NCBI GenBank assembly: GCA_029987395.1
Contig: DALTVX010000126.1
Span: 1-7,210 of the forward strand
DNA from: Methanocorpusculum sp.
GTDB taxonomy: Archaea; Halobacteriota; Methanomicrobia; Methanomicrobiales; Methanocorpusculaceae
DNA length: 7,210 bases
Reading direction: 5' to 3'
Shown here piece by piece: positions 1 to 5,594 of this stretch. The notes beneath the pieces were generated by a model. The model saw only the letters and a program-made list of their open reading frames with translations, did no database searches and had not been told where the DNA came from. A program made the position numbers and the translations under genes. Position 1 is the first letter of the stretch. Every line of letters starts with the position of its first letter.

Positions 1-1233
1 GTTCCCGGACCCGACCATCAGCACAAGAGAAGAAGCCCCGCCAAACGTATTCGTAATGGCAAGGGCATCCTGCCCTACTTTTGTGCGTTCGTCCGAGAAA
101 AGATCAAAATAAATGTAATCATTGTTGCTGATAGCGAGCACAGAAGGGATCGCGATCAAAGCAAAGATAAGAAGAGCAGGACAGCTTATTTTAACAAGGA
201 TCTTTCCAAGTTTTTTCAGATCGGGAACGAACGAACGGTGCCTGGTTTTTTCTACGAGCCTGCTGCATGCCAACGTAAGAGCAGGCAGAAGGGTGAAGAC
301 ACAGATGAGGCTGATGATGATACCCTTTGTCAGGACAAGCCCAAGATCCGGACCTATTTTGATCCTCATCAGAATAAGGGCCGCAAAACCGATCATGGTG
401 GCGATTCCACATGCAGTGACCGAGGTAAATGATTTAATGAGGGCCTTTTTCATAGCATCATGAACAGAGAGCCCATCTTTTCGGATCTCAGAATATCGAT
501 ACAGGACGAAGATCCCATAATCCAGAGCTATACCAAGCTGAAGGATGGCGGCCACCCCTTGCGTGATGAAAGATACTTCCCCAAAAATGATGTTGGTCCC
601 CATGTTGATGACGATCGCAACTCCAATGGTGAACATCAGGAGGAATGGTTCAAGCCATGAATCGGTGGTCAGGAACAGAATCGCGAGGATAAAAGGTATA
701 GCAATGAAGAGGATCTTTGTTACATCACTTGCAAGTGTCCCTTTCGAAAAGGTGGAGGAGACGGAGAGTCCCGACATGGCGGCATCTTCACCGGCGATCT
801 CGGCAAGTTCGTTGACAGCAGAAGAGGCTTTTTCGTCGTTGAGGGTTATGCTAAAAAGAGCGGTGCTATTTTTATAATACGCTTCGACCGTTTCTGTGTG
901 GAGGGTCTCAAATGGTACGTTGAGAGAGACGGCGTCATCGAGCCAGGTCACTTCTTCAACACCATCAACAGCAGAAAATAATTTTTTCAGTTCCAGAGCT
1001 TCTGGTATCGTAACATCCGGTACCATGATACGTGCATTGGGCACTCCTTTTGTGAACTCCTCATGCATGACGTCAAGCGCCATGGTCGAGGGGGCTTCTT
1101 TTGGAAGATAATCAATAATATTGTAGTTGACGGAGACCTGCGGTATGAGAATAAGGCAGAGAACGGCGATCAACAGGGTTATGATGAGAATCTGTTTTCT
1201 TTTTTGCAGGATGTGTCCGGAAATATCTATCAT
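1..1233 (-). CDS. RND/MMPL superfamily membrane exporter, 3' end outside the window
   Basis: The frame is open for 411 codons from ATG at 1233 to the window edge, so only the N-terminal part is seen. A hydrophobic segment at about residues 14-31 is followed by a large extracytoplasmic loop (about 32-172). Five closely spaced membrane segments follow (about 173-190, 196-216, 223-245, 273-290, 299-323), then a further segment near 345-369 and the start of a second loop. This is the first half of the duplicated RND fold. LGIALDYGIF (about 233-242) matches the membrane motif with a conserved Asp-Tyr in MMPL/HAE3 proteins, thought to carry protons. Such proteins export lipids, drugs or other hydrophobic compounds using the proton gradient; the substrate cannot be read here. 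There is no Shine-Dalgarno before the ATG, and a TATA-like box about 35 bases upstream suggests a nearly leaderless mRNA. A divergent TetR-family gene is the likely regulator (inference). Confidence 0.88.
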   Translation of the reverse strand, partial: MIDISGHILQKRKQILIITLLIAVLCLILIPQVSVNYNIIDYLPKEAPSTMALDVMHEEFTKGVPNARIMVPDVTIPEALELKKLFSAVDGVEEVTWLDDAVSLNVPFETLHTETVEAYYKNSTALFSITLNDEKASSAVNELAEIAGEDAAMSGLSVSSTFSKGTLASDVTKILFIAIPFILAILFLTTDSWLEPFLLMFTIGVAIVINMGTNIIFGEVSFITQGVAAILQLGIALDYGIFVLYRYSEIRKDGLSVHDAMKKALIKSFTSVTACGIATMIGFAALILMRIKIGPDLGLVLTKGIIISLICVFTLLPALTLACSRLVEKTRHRSFVPDLKKLGKILVKISCPALLIFALIAIPSVLAISNNDYIYFDLFSDERTKVGQDALAITNTFGGASSLVLMVGSGN

Positions 1234-1242
1234 AAATATAGG

Positions 1243-1258
1243 AACCGGCCATCCGGTT
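1243..1258. promoter_or_regulatory. Inverted repeat, candidate operator of the RND exporter
   Basis: AACCGG-CCAT-CCGGTT is a perfect 6-bp inverted repeat with a 4-base spacer. It sits between the exporter's TATA-like box (1264-1271) and its start codon (1233), where a bound repressor would block transcription initiation. The divergent TetR-family protein is the natural candidate ligand, by inference. The site is short enough that chance cannot be excluded. Confidence 0.4.
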
Positions 1259-1263
1259 GTCTG

Positions 1264-1271
1264 AATATATC
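1264..1271 (-). promoter_or_regulatory. TATA-like box for the RND exporter
   Basis: Read on the minus strand this is GATATATT, preceded by a purine- and A-rich stretch. Its centre lies about 27 bases upstream of position 1241, which would give a leader of only about 8 bases before the ATG at 1233. This fits the absence of a ribosome binding site. The call rests on position and composition only. Confidence 0.35.
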
Positions 1272-1362
1272 CCCTTGATTTTGAGATAAACATCTTGAAT
1301 TTTAAACAAAATACGACAGGTGTCTAGTTATCTAGTATTTTAATCTTTCATCTTAGGAGAAG

Positions 1363-1370
1363 AATATATG
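1363..1370 (+). promoter_or_regulatory. TATA-like box for the tetR-family gene
   Basis: AATATATG is centred about 33 bases before the ATG at 1400 and about 21 bases before the GTG at 1388. A start of transcription near 1392 would give a leaderless or nearly leaderless message beginning just before the ATG at 1400. AGGAGA at 1355-1360 precedes an ATG at 1368 that reads only Met-Ala-Thr-stop, so it cannot be the ribosome site of the regulator. Confidence 0.35.
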
Positions 1371-1387
1371 GCAACCTAACCATACAA

Positions 1388-1399
1388 GTGTACATACAC
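1388..1399. promoter_or_regulatory. Small palindrome at the tetR-family start
   Basis: GTGTA-CA-TACAC is a perfect 5-bp inverted repeat ending immediately before the ATG at 1400. Its left arm contains the alternative GTG start. Its position at the probable transcription start would suit autorepression. Its sequence is unlike the 1243-1258 palindrome, so one protein would not obviously bind both. Confidence 0.3.
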
Positions 1400-2023
1400 A
1401 TGTCGAATGATACAGCTCTTCAGAGTAATATGACCAAAAAAATGCTGGCTGCATCTTTGAAAAAACTGATGAGCGAAAAACCTCTCCACGCGATCACGAT
1501 AAAAGAGATAGTCGCAAAATGCGGAATCCACCGACAGACATTTTATTATCATTTCGAGGATGTCCGAGACCTTGTTCAATGGATGTATGAGGAGGAGGCG
1601 TTTGATCTTCTTATGGAAAGCGAAGAGATTTTTTGCTGGCAGGATAAAATTTTGCAGTTGTTTGGCTACATTTCAGAAAATCGTGCGATGTGCGTGTGCA
1701 CCCTCAACTCAGTGAGCCGCAAGAGCCTGAAGGATTTTTTTAAGGCCGATCTAGAACGGGTGGTCAGGGATGTCATTATGACCTATGGACGCGATCTCCC
1801 AAGTTCTGAGGGATATGTGGAATATCTGACCCATTTTTACACAGCATCTTTTGCCGGACTTGTAGAGAGCTGGATCTTGGGGGAGCTCGATCTAACTCCT
1901 GAGATGATCATTGCGTATATGGAGAAGACGGCGGCGGATCAACTAAACGGGGCACTTATGAGATATAGAGAAAAAGACGAGACGGGAGATCCATCCATGA
2001 AGGCAGATGGACCGAGTGTCTGA
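1400..2023 (+). CDS. TetR/AcrR-family transcriptional regulator (DhaS-like)
   Basis: A 207-residue protein. Residues about 10-56 form the TetR DNA-binding domain: an opening helix rich in Lys and Leu, then a helix-turn-helix at about 33-52 ending in TFYYHF, the family's hallmark. The region after it (DVRDLVQWMYEEE) and the C-terminal block FAGLVESWILGELDLTPEM (about 151-169) resemble the DhaS subgroup. The C-terminal two thirds would form the ligand and dimer domain. Cys41, Cys79, Cys98 and Cys100 are present, without an obvious metal motif. I prefer ATG 1400 because a TATA-like box at 1363-1370 would give a leaderless start there; an in-frame GTG at 1388 would add four residues. No Shine-Dalgarno precedes either. 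It is divergent from the RND exporter, so a local repressor of that gene and of itself is the simplest inference. The inducer is unknown. Confidence 0.88.
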   Translation: MSNDTALQSNMTKKMLAASLKKLMSEKPLHAITIKEIVAKCGIHRQTFYYHFEDVRDLVQWMYEEEAFDLLMESEEIFCWQDKILQLFGYISENRAMCVCTLNSVSRKSLKDFFKADLERVVRDVIMTYGRDLPSSEGYVEYLTHFYTASFAGLVESWILGELDLTPEMIIAYMEKTAADQLNGALMRYREKDETGDPSMKADGPSV

Positions 2024-2037
2024 GGGGGGGTGAGAAA

Positions 2038-2067
2038 ATGTGGGAATCCTGTGGTGGATCCACATAA
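2038..2067 (+). other. Nine-codon ORF behind a strong ribosome binding site
   Basis: Fifteen bases after the regulator's stop, GGGGGGTGAG at 2024-2033 is followed by AAA-A and ATG at 2038. This is one of the better Shine-Dalgarno arrangements in the window. The frame reads MWESCGGST and stops at 2065-2067, just before the repeat block. It may be a leftover translation start of a lost downstream gene, a tiny peptide, or chance within a G-rich tract. Confidence 0.2.
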
Positions 2068-2083
2068 AGTGCATTGGTTTTAA

Positions 2084-2125
2084 TTTCTAACGAAAGCCTG
2101 CGGCTTTCTTAGCTAAGGTCACTCC
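2084..2125 (+). repeat. Direct repeat, copy 1 (42 bp)
   Basis: Identical base for base to 2159-2200, at an offset of 75. It contains CTAA-c-GAAAGCC-TGC-GGCTTTC-TTAG (2087-2112), an 11-bp stem with a single bulged C and a 3-base loop. The sequence after it (2126-2138) is only roughly complementary to its last part, so the second hairpin of this unit is imperfect. Confidence 0.85.
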
Positions 2126-2158
2126 TTTGGATGAACCCAAAGCTCGCTTTAGCTAGCT

Positions 2159-2200
2159 TTTCTAACGAAAGCCTGCGGCTTTCTTAGCTAAGGTCACTCC
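2159..2200 (+). repeat. Direct repeat, copy 2 (42 bp)
   Basis: An exact second copy of 2084-2125. Here the final GGTCACTCC (2192-2200) continues into AAA and GGAGTGACC (2204-2212), forming a perfect 9-bp hairpin that copy 1 lacks. Exact identity over 42 bases beside diverged flanks suggests a recent duplication or selection on the hairpins. Confidence 0.85.
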
Positions 2201-2212
2201 AAAGGAGTGACC
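2192..2212. terminator. Perfect 9-bp hairpin just after thiC, possible transcript end
   Basis: GGTCACTCC-AAA-GGAGTGACC is a perfect inverted repeat starting five bases beyond the thiC stop codon on the minus strand. It would form a strong hairpin in the thiC 3' UTR. There is no T-tract after it, so it does not look like a classical intrinsic terminator. It could protect the RNA 3' end or simply be part of the repeat element. Confidence 0.35.
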
Positions 2213-2216
2213 CGCT

Positions 2217-3494
2217 TTAGAAATTAAATGTCTTTTGCACGATCTTGATCGCACAGAAGTCGCCGCACATCGTGCACGCGTCGGAGTCAGCCGGCATGCG
2301 GGAATTTCTGATGGCGCGTGCCCGCTCAGGATTGATGGAGACGGCATACTGGCGTTCCCAGTCAAGATCGCGACGTGCATGTCCCATCTCAAGATCTGCC
2401 TCTCGGGTCTTTGGGAGTTTCACCATATCGCCAACATGGGCGGCAATACGCGAACTCATGACACCCTCATAGACCTCTTCAGGGGTCGGAAGAGCAAGAT
2501 GCTCGGCAGGGGTAACATAACAGATGAAATCAGCGCCGGCCGCAGAAGAGACCGAAGCACCGATTGCAGCTACGCGGTCGTCATATCCCGGAGCGATATC
2601 CGTTACAAGCGGGCCGAGCATATAGAACGGTTTGTTGTTTGTGACGCGTTTTTCGAGCTGAACATTCGTCTTGATCTCGTCGAGCGGAACGTGACCCGGA
2701 CCTTCTATGATACACTGAACGCCTGCGGCATGTGCCTGATCGGCGAGTTCCGCATTTATCAGCAGTTCCTGTATGGCCGCACGATCCGTCGCGTCGTGAC
2801 ATGCTCCTGCCCGCATGCCGTTTCCAAAGGAGAGCGTCACTTCATGCTCTTTTAAGATCTCAACAAGGTAATCGAACCGTCTGTACAGAGGATTCTCCAT
2901 CTCATTGTGCAGCATCCATGCCGTCATGAATGCCCCCCCACGGGAAACAAGACCTCCATGTCTGCCCTGATTTTTCAGTCTCTTGACGGTCTCATAGTTG
3001 ATACCGGTGTGGATCGCCATAAAGTTCGTACCGAGTTTTGCCTGCTGCTCGGTGATCTTGAACAGATCATCCTCATCCATAAAGACGACCCCGCCTTTAT
3101 TTCTGGCAGCTTCGATGAACGCCTGATACAGGGGGACAGAACCAACTGAGAGATTAGACTGCTCACAGACCCTGCGTCGGATGTCGAGAAAATCCCCACC
3201 GGTCGAAAGTTCCATAAGTGTATCTGCTCCGGCGAGTTCAGCCTGACGTGCCTTTTCCAACTCCACTTCCACATCCACGATGTCGGATGAGGTCCCGATC
3301 GAAGCATTCACTTTGGTGCGGAGCCCTGAGCCGATACCGCAAAGTTTGACTTTCCGGTAGGGGGTCATGGGGATAACGATATGGCCGCCGGCGATCCCTC
3401 GACGGATGAAATCTTCTGTGACCCCTTCATATTTTGCAACGGTCTTCATCTCTTCAGTGACGAGGCCTTTTTTTGCATCTTCAACGATTGTCAT
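2217..3494 (-). CDS. thiC: Phosphomethylpyrimidine synthase (HMP-P synthase)
   Basis: ThiC is a radical-SAM [4Fe-4S] enzyme that rearranges 5-aminoimidazole ribotide into hydroxymethylpyrimidine phosphate, the pyrimidine half of thiamine. At 425 residues it is the short archaeal form, without the N-terminal extension of many bacterial enzymes. Visible family blocks include NASIGTS (63-69), SRGG (184-187), EGPGHVP (264-270), GPLVTDIAPGYD (294-305) and YVTPAEHLALP (326-336). A C-terminal cluster motif, CTMCGDFC, uses Cys407, Cys410 and Cys414. This spacing is C-x2-C-x3-C, one residue shorter than the bacterial C-x2-C-x4-C. The protein ends ten residues later in KTFNF, and the final two codons and stop lie in the terminal repeat at 2217-2228. 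The ATG at 3494 has no Shine-Dalgarno, and a TATA-like box about 28 bases upstream suggests a leaderless message. No other thiamine gene is adjacent. Confidence 0.97.
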   Translation of the reverse strand: MTIVEDAKKGLVTEEMKTVAKYEGVTEDFIRRGIAGGHIVIPMTPYRKVKLCGIGSGLRTKVNASIGTSSDIVDVEVELEKARQAELAGADTLMELSTGGDFLDIRRRVCEQSNLSVGSVPLYQAFIEAARNKGGVVFMDEDDLFKITEQQAKLGTNFMAIHTGINYETVKRLKNQGRHGGLVSRGGAFMTAWMLHNEMENPLYRRFDYLVEILKEHEVTLSFGNGMRAGACHDATDRAAIQELLINAELADQAHAAGVQCIIEGPGHVPLDEIKTNVQLEKRVTNNKPFYMLGPLVTDIAPGYDDRVAAIGASVSSAAGADFICYVTPAEHLALPTPEEVYEGVMSSRIAAHVGDMVKLPKTREADLEMGHARRDLDWERQYAVSINPERARAIRNSRMPADSDACTMCGDFCAIKIVQKTFNF

Positions 3495-3519
3495 ATCAAT
3501 AGGTCAGGATGAAGAAGGT

Positions 3520-3525
3520 TATAAA
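3520..3525 (-). promoter_or_regulatory. TATA-like box for thiC
   Basis: TTTATA on the minus strand is centred about 28 bases upstream of the thiC ATG, predicting transcription from near the start codon. A second candidate, TATTTATA (reverse of 3539-3546), would give a leader of about 20 bases. No TPP-riboswitch core is visible in either leader. Confidence 0.4.
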
Positions 3526-3548
3526 CTATATTATTTGCTATAAATAAA

Positions 3549-3564
3549 AACAAATTTATTTGTT
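3549..3564. promoter_or_regulatory. Palindrome upstream of thiC, possible regulator site
   Basis: AACAAAT-TT-ATTTGTT has perfect 7-bp arms and lies upstream of both candidate thiC TATA boxes, about 50-70 bases before the start codon. That position would suit an activator. The AT-rich setting raises the chance of a fortuitous palindrome. Confidence 0.25.
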
Positions 3565-3766
3565 GAATTAACAAGTAAAACACTATTATATCCTGTTTTA
3601 TGCATAACAATTTACGTTGATAGCAAGTAAATTTGGGTTTAAAGAATGGTCTGGTTGCGGGGTGTGAAAGAAATATTGAGTAATTACTTGAGAAACGTTC
3701 GAAAGGTTAAGCACGTCCGCTAAGAAAAAACGATCATGGCGAGAAGAGAGATGCTGCAAAATCTGC

Positions 3767-3783
3767 AAAATAAAAAAAGAAGA
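3767..3783 (-). terminator. T-tract terminator of the EamA-family gene
   Basis: On the minus strand this reads TCTTCTTTTTTTATTTT, starting about 22 bases past the stop at 3806. Archaeal RNA polymerase commonly terminates at such U-rich tracts without a hairpin. Confidence 0.45.
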
Positions 3784-3805
3784 TGGTATATATTTTCAGC
3801 AAAGT

Positions 3806-4771
3806 CTATTTTTCAAGACCGCTGGTGATTTTTCTTTCCATGAGATACGGCAGAGCAATACCGAGAAGAATGATGATGACCCCTACCCAGCGAAGCGCTG
3901 CGACCGGTTCAAGGATGATCACTGCTGCGGCAAGTACTTCCACAGGGAGCTCGGCCGAGTTCAGGATAGTTGCCATACCAGTACTGATTTTTGGAGTGCC
4001 CACAGCAAGGAAAAAGATCGGGATCGCAATTCCAAAGAGACCAAGCGGGATACTGTAAGCTAATGCATGGGTATTCGTTATTCCTTCGATGACCGCTGCA
4101 CCTCCATAGACCGTGCCAACAAACAGCAGAACAAAGAGCATACCGACCGTGGCGATATAGAAACTGCGATTCATCGGTGCGAGTTCGGGGCTGACCCTTC
4201 CACTTAGGAAAACGAACAGTGCATAGAAGAATGCTGCAAGAAGACCGAGCACGATACCGATAGGGTTCATTTCATTAAGTGAAAGACCTGACCCGATGAT
4301 GCCTCCCGCAAGAATAGTACCAACAATGATGACTAAACAGGCGATGACCTTGTTTCTCGACGGAAGTTTTCTTCTGGCGACCGACTCGATGACGACCCCG
4401 ATCCAGGAATACTGGAAGAGTAAAACCACGGCAAGAGAGATTGGAAGAAACCCAAGAGAGTGAAAATAACAGACCGTTACCAAAGCCATCACAACACCGG
4501 TTATGATGAGGCGGAGTGCCCGTTTCCAAAGAGGGACGCTACTTTTTTCATGTTTTGGCTGCTTTCTCTGGTAGACGAGCCAGATGAGAACAACAAGTGC
4601 GAGAAGGATGATCCACCCATAAAAGAACTTACCGACAAGAATGACGGGTATGCCAAAACCGTTTATGACGGCGAGCGTTACAATAGTTGAGAGAATTGCA
4701 TACGAACAGGATGCGAGCAGCACCAGAAGTGAGCAAAAGGCAACTGAGCTTGATAACTTTTTAAGATCCAC
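3806..4771 (-). CDS. DMT superfamily (EamA-like) permease
   Basis: A 321-residue, highly hydrophobic protein with about ten membrane segments in two repeats, the normal size and layout of the drug/metabolite transporter superfamily. The first EamA repeat spans roughly 12-160 and includes FHSLGFLPISLAVVLLFQYS (103-122), a typical family stretch. A basic loop (VARRKLPSRNK, 131-141) follows. The second repeat (about 170-312) has the usual GLLAAFFYALFVFLSGR opening (176-192) and an EPVAALRWVGVIIILLGIAL ending (288-307). Such proteins move small metabolites or amino acids out of or into the cell; the substrate cannot be inferred. The start is GTG at 4771, chosen because AGGAG lies six bases before it on the minus strand. 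It is divergent from the methyltransferase gene. A TATA box at 4821-4827 and a palindrome at 4803-4817 suggest a regulated promoter. Confidence 0.92.
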   Translation of the reverse strand: MDLKKLSSSVAFCSLLVLLASCSYAILSTIVTLAVINGFGIPVILVGKFFYGWIILLALVVLIWLVYQRKQPKHEKSSVPLWKRALRLIITGVVMALVTVCYFHSLGFLPISLAVVLLFQYSWIGVVIESVARRKLPSRNKVIACLVIIVGTILAGGIIGSGLSLNEMNPIGIVLGLLAAFFYALFVFLSGRVSPELAPMNRSFYIATVGMLFVLLFVGTVYGGAAVIEGITNTHALAYSIPLGLFGIAIPIFFLAVGTPKISTGMATILNSAELPVEVLAAAVIILEPVAALRWVGVIIILLGIALPYLMERKITSGLEK

Positions 4772-4802
4772 AGAAAACTCCTGTCATTAAAATACGCTGA
4801 AG

Positions 4803-4817
4803 AATCTATAATAGATT
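4803..4817. promoter_or_regulatory. Inverted repeat, candidate operator of the EamA gene
   Basis: AATCTA-TAA-TAGATT has perfect 6-bp arms and lies between the probable TATA box (4821-4827, minus) and the predicted transcription start near 4797. A protein bound here would block the permease promoter. No regulator gene is adjacent, so the binder is unknown. Confidence 0.35.
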
Positions 4818-4820
4818 ATG

Positions 4821-4827
4821 TATATAT
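4821..4827 (-). promoter_or_regulatory. TATA box for the EamA-family gene
   Basis: TATATAT inside an AT-rich run predicts transcription from about 4797. The leader of about 25 bases would contain the AGGAG ribosome site before the GTG at 4771. Confidence 0.45.
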
Positions 4828-4910
4828 TGTAATAACTAAGAATTATTTGTGTAATTAACAAGAATATCTGTGCAATATTGTTTTAGTGGTGAACAACAAG
4901 TATTGTGTAT

Positions 4911-5594
4911 ATGGATGAGGACACGATTGGGCTGTTGACACAAGGAAATATGAATATTATGAACCCTATTTCTGAAAAAAAGCTGATCATGGCCGGAAAA
5001 TATGCTGGCCTTCAACCTGGAATGTCTGTTTTGGATATAGGATGTGGGAACGGAACACTCCTAAGTCTCTGGCAAAAGGAGTTTAGTATCTCTGGAACGG
5101 GCATTGAGCTACAGAGCAAATCCGCAGCACGCGCAAAAGATCTTCTCCACGGTAGCGGTATCTCGGTGATCGAAGGAGACGCCGCGAAGTACGTCCCGGA
5201 CAGACCGTATGATGTGGTCTGTGCTCTTGGAACATCGTTTATCTTTGGAGGAGCGGAACGGACCCTCGAACATCTTGCCGGATTTGTAAAGGAGGGGGGA
5301 AGTCTGGTGATCGGGGATCGGTTCTGGAAGAAAAGCGCTGTACCGCCGGAATTTTCGAGAGAATGGACCGAGGTCACAACGGCCTTCGAGCTAATATCAA
5401 CGGCACGGGATCTGGGATTCACGCTTGCAGGTATGCTCTGCTCCTCACCTGATGAGTGGGACGAGTATGAATCTGCAGTCTGGCAAAATGCGATCACGAA
5501 AGAGATGTACGATTATCTCGAACAGATCCAGGATGAGTATCTTTTCTATGGAAGAGAATGCATGGGGTGGGGATGCTTCGTGTTTCGAAGCTAA
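4911..5594 (+). CDS. Class I SAM-dependent methyltransferase, YjhP-like
   Basis: A 227-residue protein with the Rossmann-fold methyltransferase signature. VLDIGCGNG (40-48) is the glycine-rich SAM-binding motif I. GIEL (64-67) carries the acidic residue expected to bind the ribose, GDAA (89-92) follows, and YDVVCALGTSF (100-110) is the region before strand 4. From memory, the N-terminal NP-x-EKK context, the overall length and especially the C-terminal RECMGWGCF (215-223) resemble the Escherichia coli YjhP group of uncharacterised methyltransferases. The acceptor substrate is unknown. I chose ATG 4911; an in-frame GTG at 4905 would add two residues. No good ribosome site is present, but CAATATTG at 4873-4880 is placed as a TATA box for a leaderless transcript. 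It is divergent from the permease and convergent with the CorA gene. The stop TAA at 5592-5594 shares bases with the CorA stop. Confidence 0.9.
   Translation: MDEDTIGLLTQGNMNIMNPISEKKLIMAGKYAGLQPGMSVLDIGCGNGTLLSLWQKEFSISGTGIELQSKSAARAKDLLHGSGISVIEGDAAKYVPDRPYDVVCALGTSFIFGGAERTLEHLAGFVKEGGSLVIGDRFWKKSAVPPEFSREWTEVTTAFELISTARDLGFTLAGMLCSSPDEWDEYESAVWQNAITKEMYDYLEQIQDEYLFYGRECMGWGCFVFRS

Larger units (their letters stand above)
2079..2228. repeat. Hairpin-rich intergenic repeat element with 12-bp terminal inverted repeats
   Basis: The 150-base block is bounded by TTTAATTTCTAA at 2079-2090 and its exact reverse complement at 2217-2228. Inside are two tandem, partly diverged units, 2084-2158 and 2159-2226. 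They begin with an exact 42-base direct repeat and each carries the word CGCTTTAG near its end (2145-2152, 2213-2220). Every unit contains a GAAAGCC-TGC-GGCTTTC hairpin and the palindrome TTAGCTAA. The element lies between the convergent tetR-family and thiC 3' ends and overlaps the last thiC codons. It encodes no protein. No target-site duplication is evident just outside it. It resembles a REP- or MITE-like non-autonomous repeat, but whether it recurs elsewhere in the genome cannot be seen here. Confidence 0.75.
3495..3805. other. 311-base AT-rich gene-free stretch between thiC and the EamA gene
   Basis: This stretch holds the thiC promoter, a 16-base palindrome (3549-3564, AACAAAT-TT-ATTTGTT), a 9-bp tandem duplication CTGCAAAAT at 3754-3762 and 3763-3771, and a T-tract serving the EamA gene (3767-3783, minus). 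Two small plus-strand frames, 3646-3723 (25 residues) and 3736-3828 (30 residues, into the antisense of the EamA end), are basic in composition. Neither has a convincing ribosome site or recognisable domain. I see no RNA gene. Confidence 0.5.

Noticed and set aside
122..1111. Several plus-strand frames of 64-113 codons
   Set aside because: They lie opposite a continuous 411-codon minus frame with clear RND membrane topology and have low-complexity, unconvincing protein sequences.
1112..1309. A 65-codon minus frame at the exporter start
   Set aside because: It is in another frame over the exporter's N-terminus and promoter; the exporter frame has the signal-like first membrane segment and continues for 411 codons.
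1355..1379. AGGAGA followed by ATG at 1368 as the start of the TetR-family gene
   Set aside because: That frame stops after three codons and is not the regulator's frame; the ATATATG is better read as part of a TATA box.
2084..2200. CRISPR array
   Set aside because: There are only two 42-base copies, followed by related rather than unique sequence, and the repeats hold several stacked hairpins. No cas gene is near.
2235..3307. Plus- and minus-strand frames of up to 206 codons inside thiC
   Set aside because: They are shadows of thiC, whose motifs run unbroken through the whole interval.
3495..3600. TPP riboswitch upstream of thiC
   Set aside because: The conserved TPP-riboswitch core words are not present on the minus strand, and the TATA position predicts little or no leader.
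3646..3723. 25-codon plus frame upstream of the permease terminator
   Set aside because: It is short, with no clear ribosome site, no domain and no evidence of coding beyond an open frame.
5012..5497. A 161-codon minus frame within the methyltransferase gene
   Set aside because: The plus frame has the SAM-binding motif I and a conserved C-terminus; the opposite frame shows no recognisable domain.
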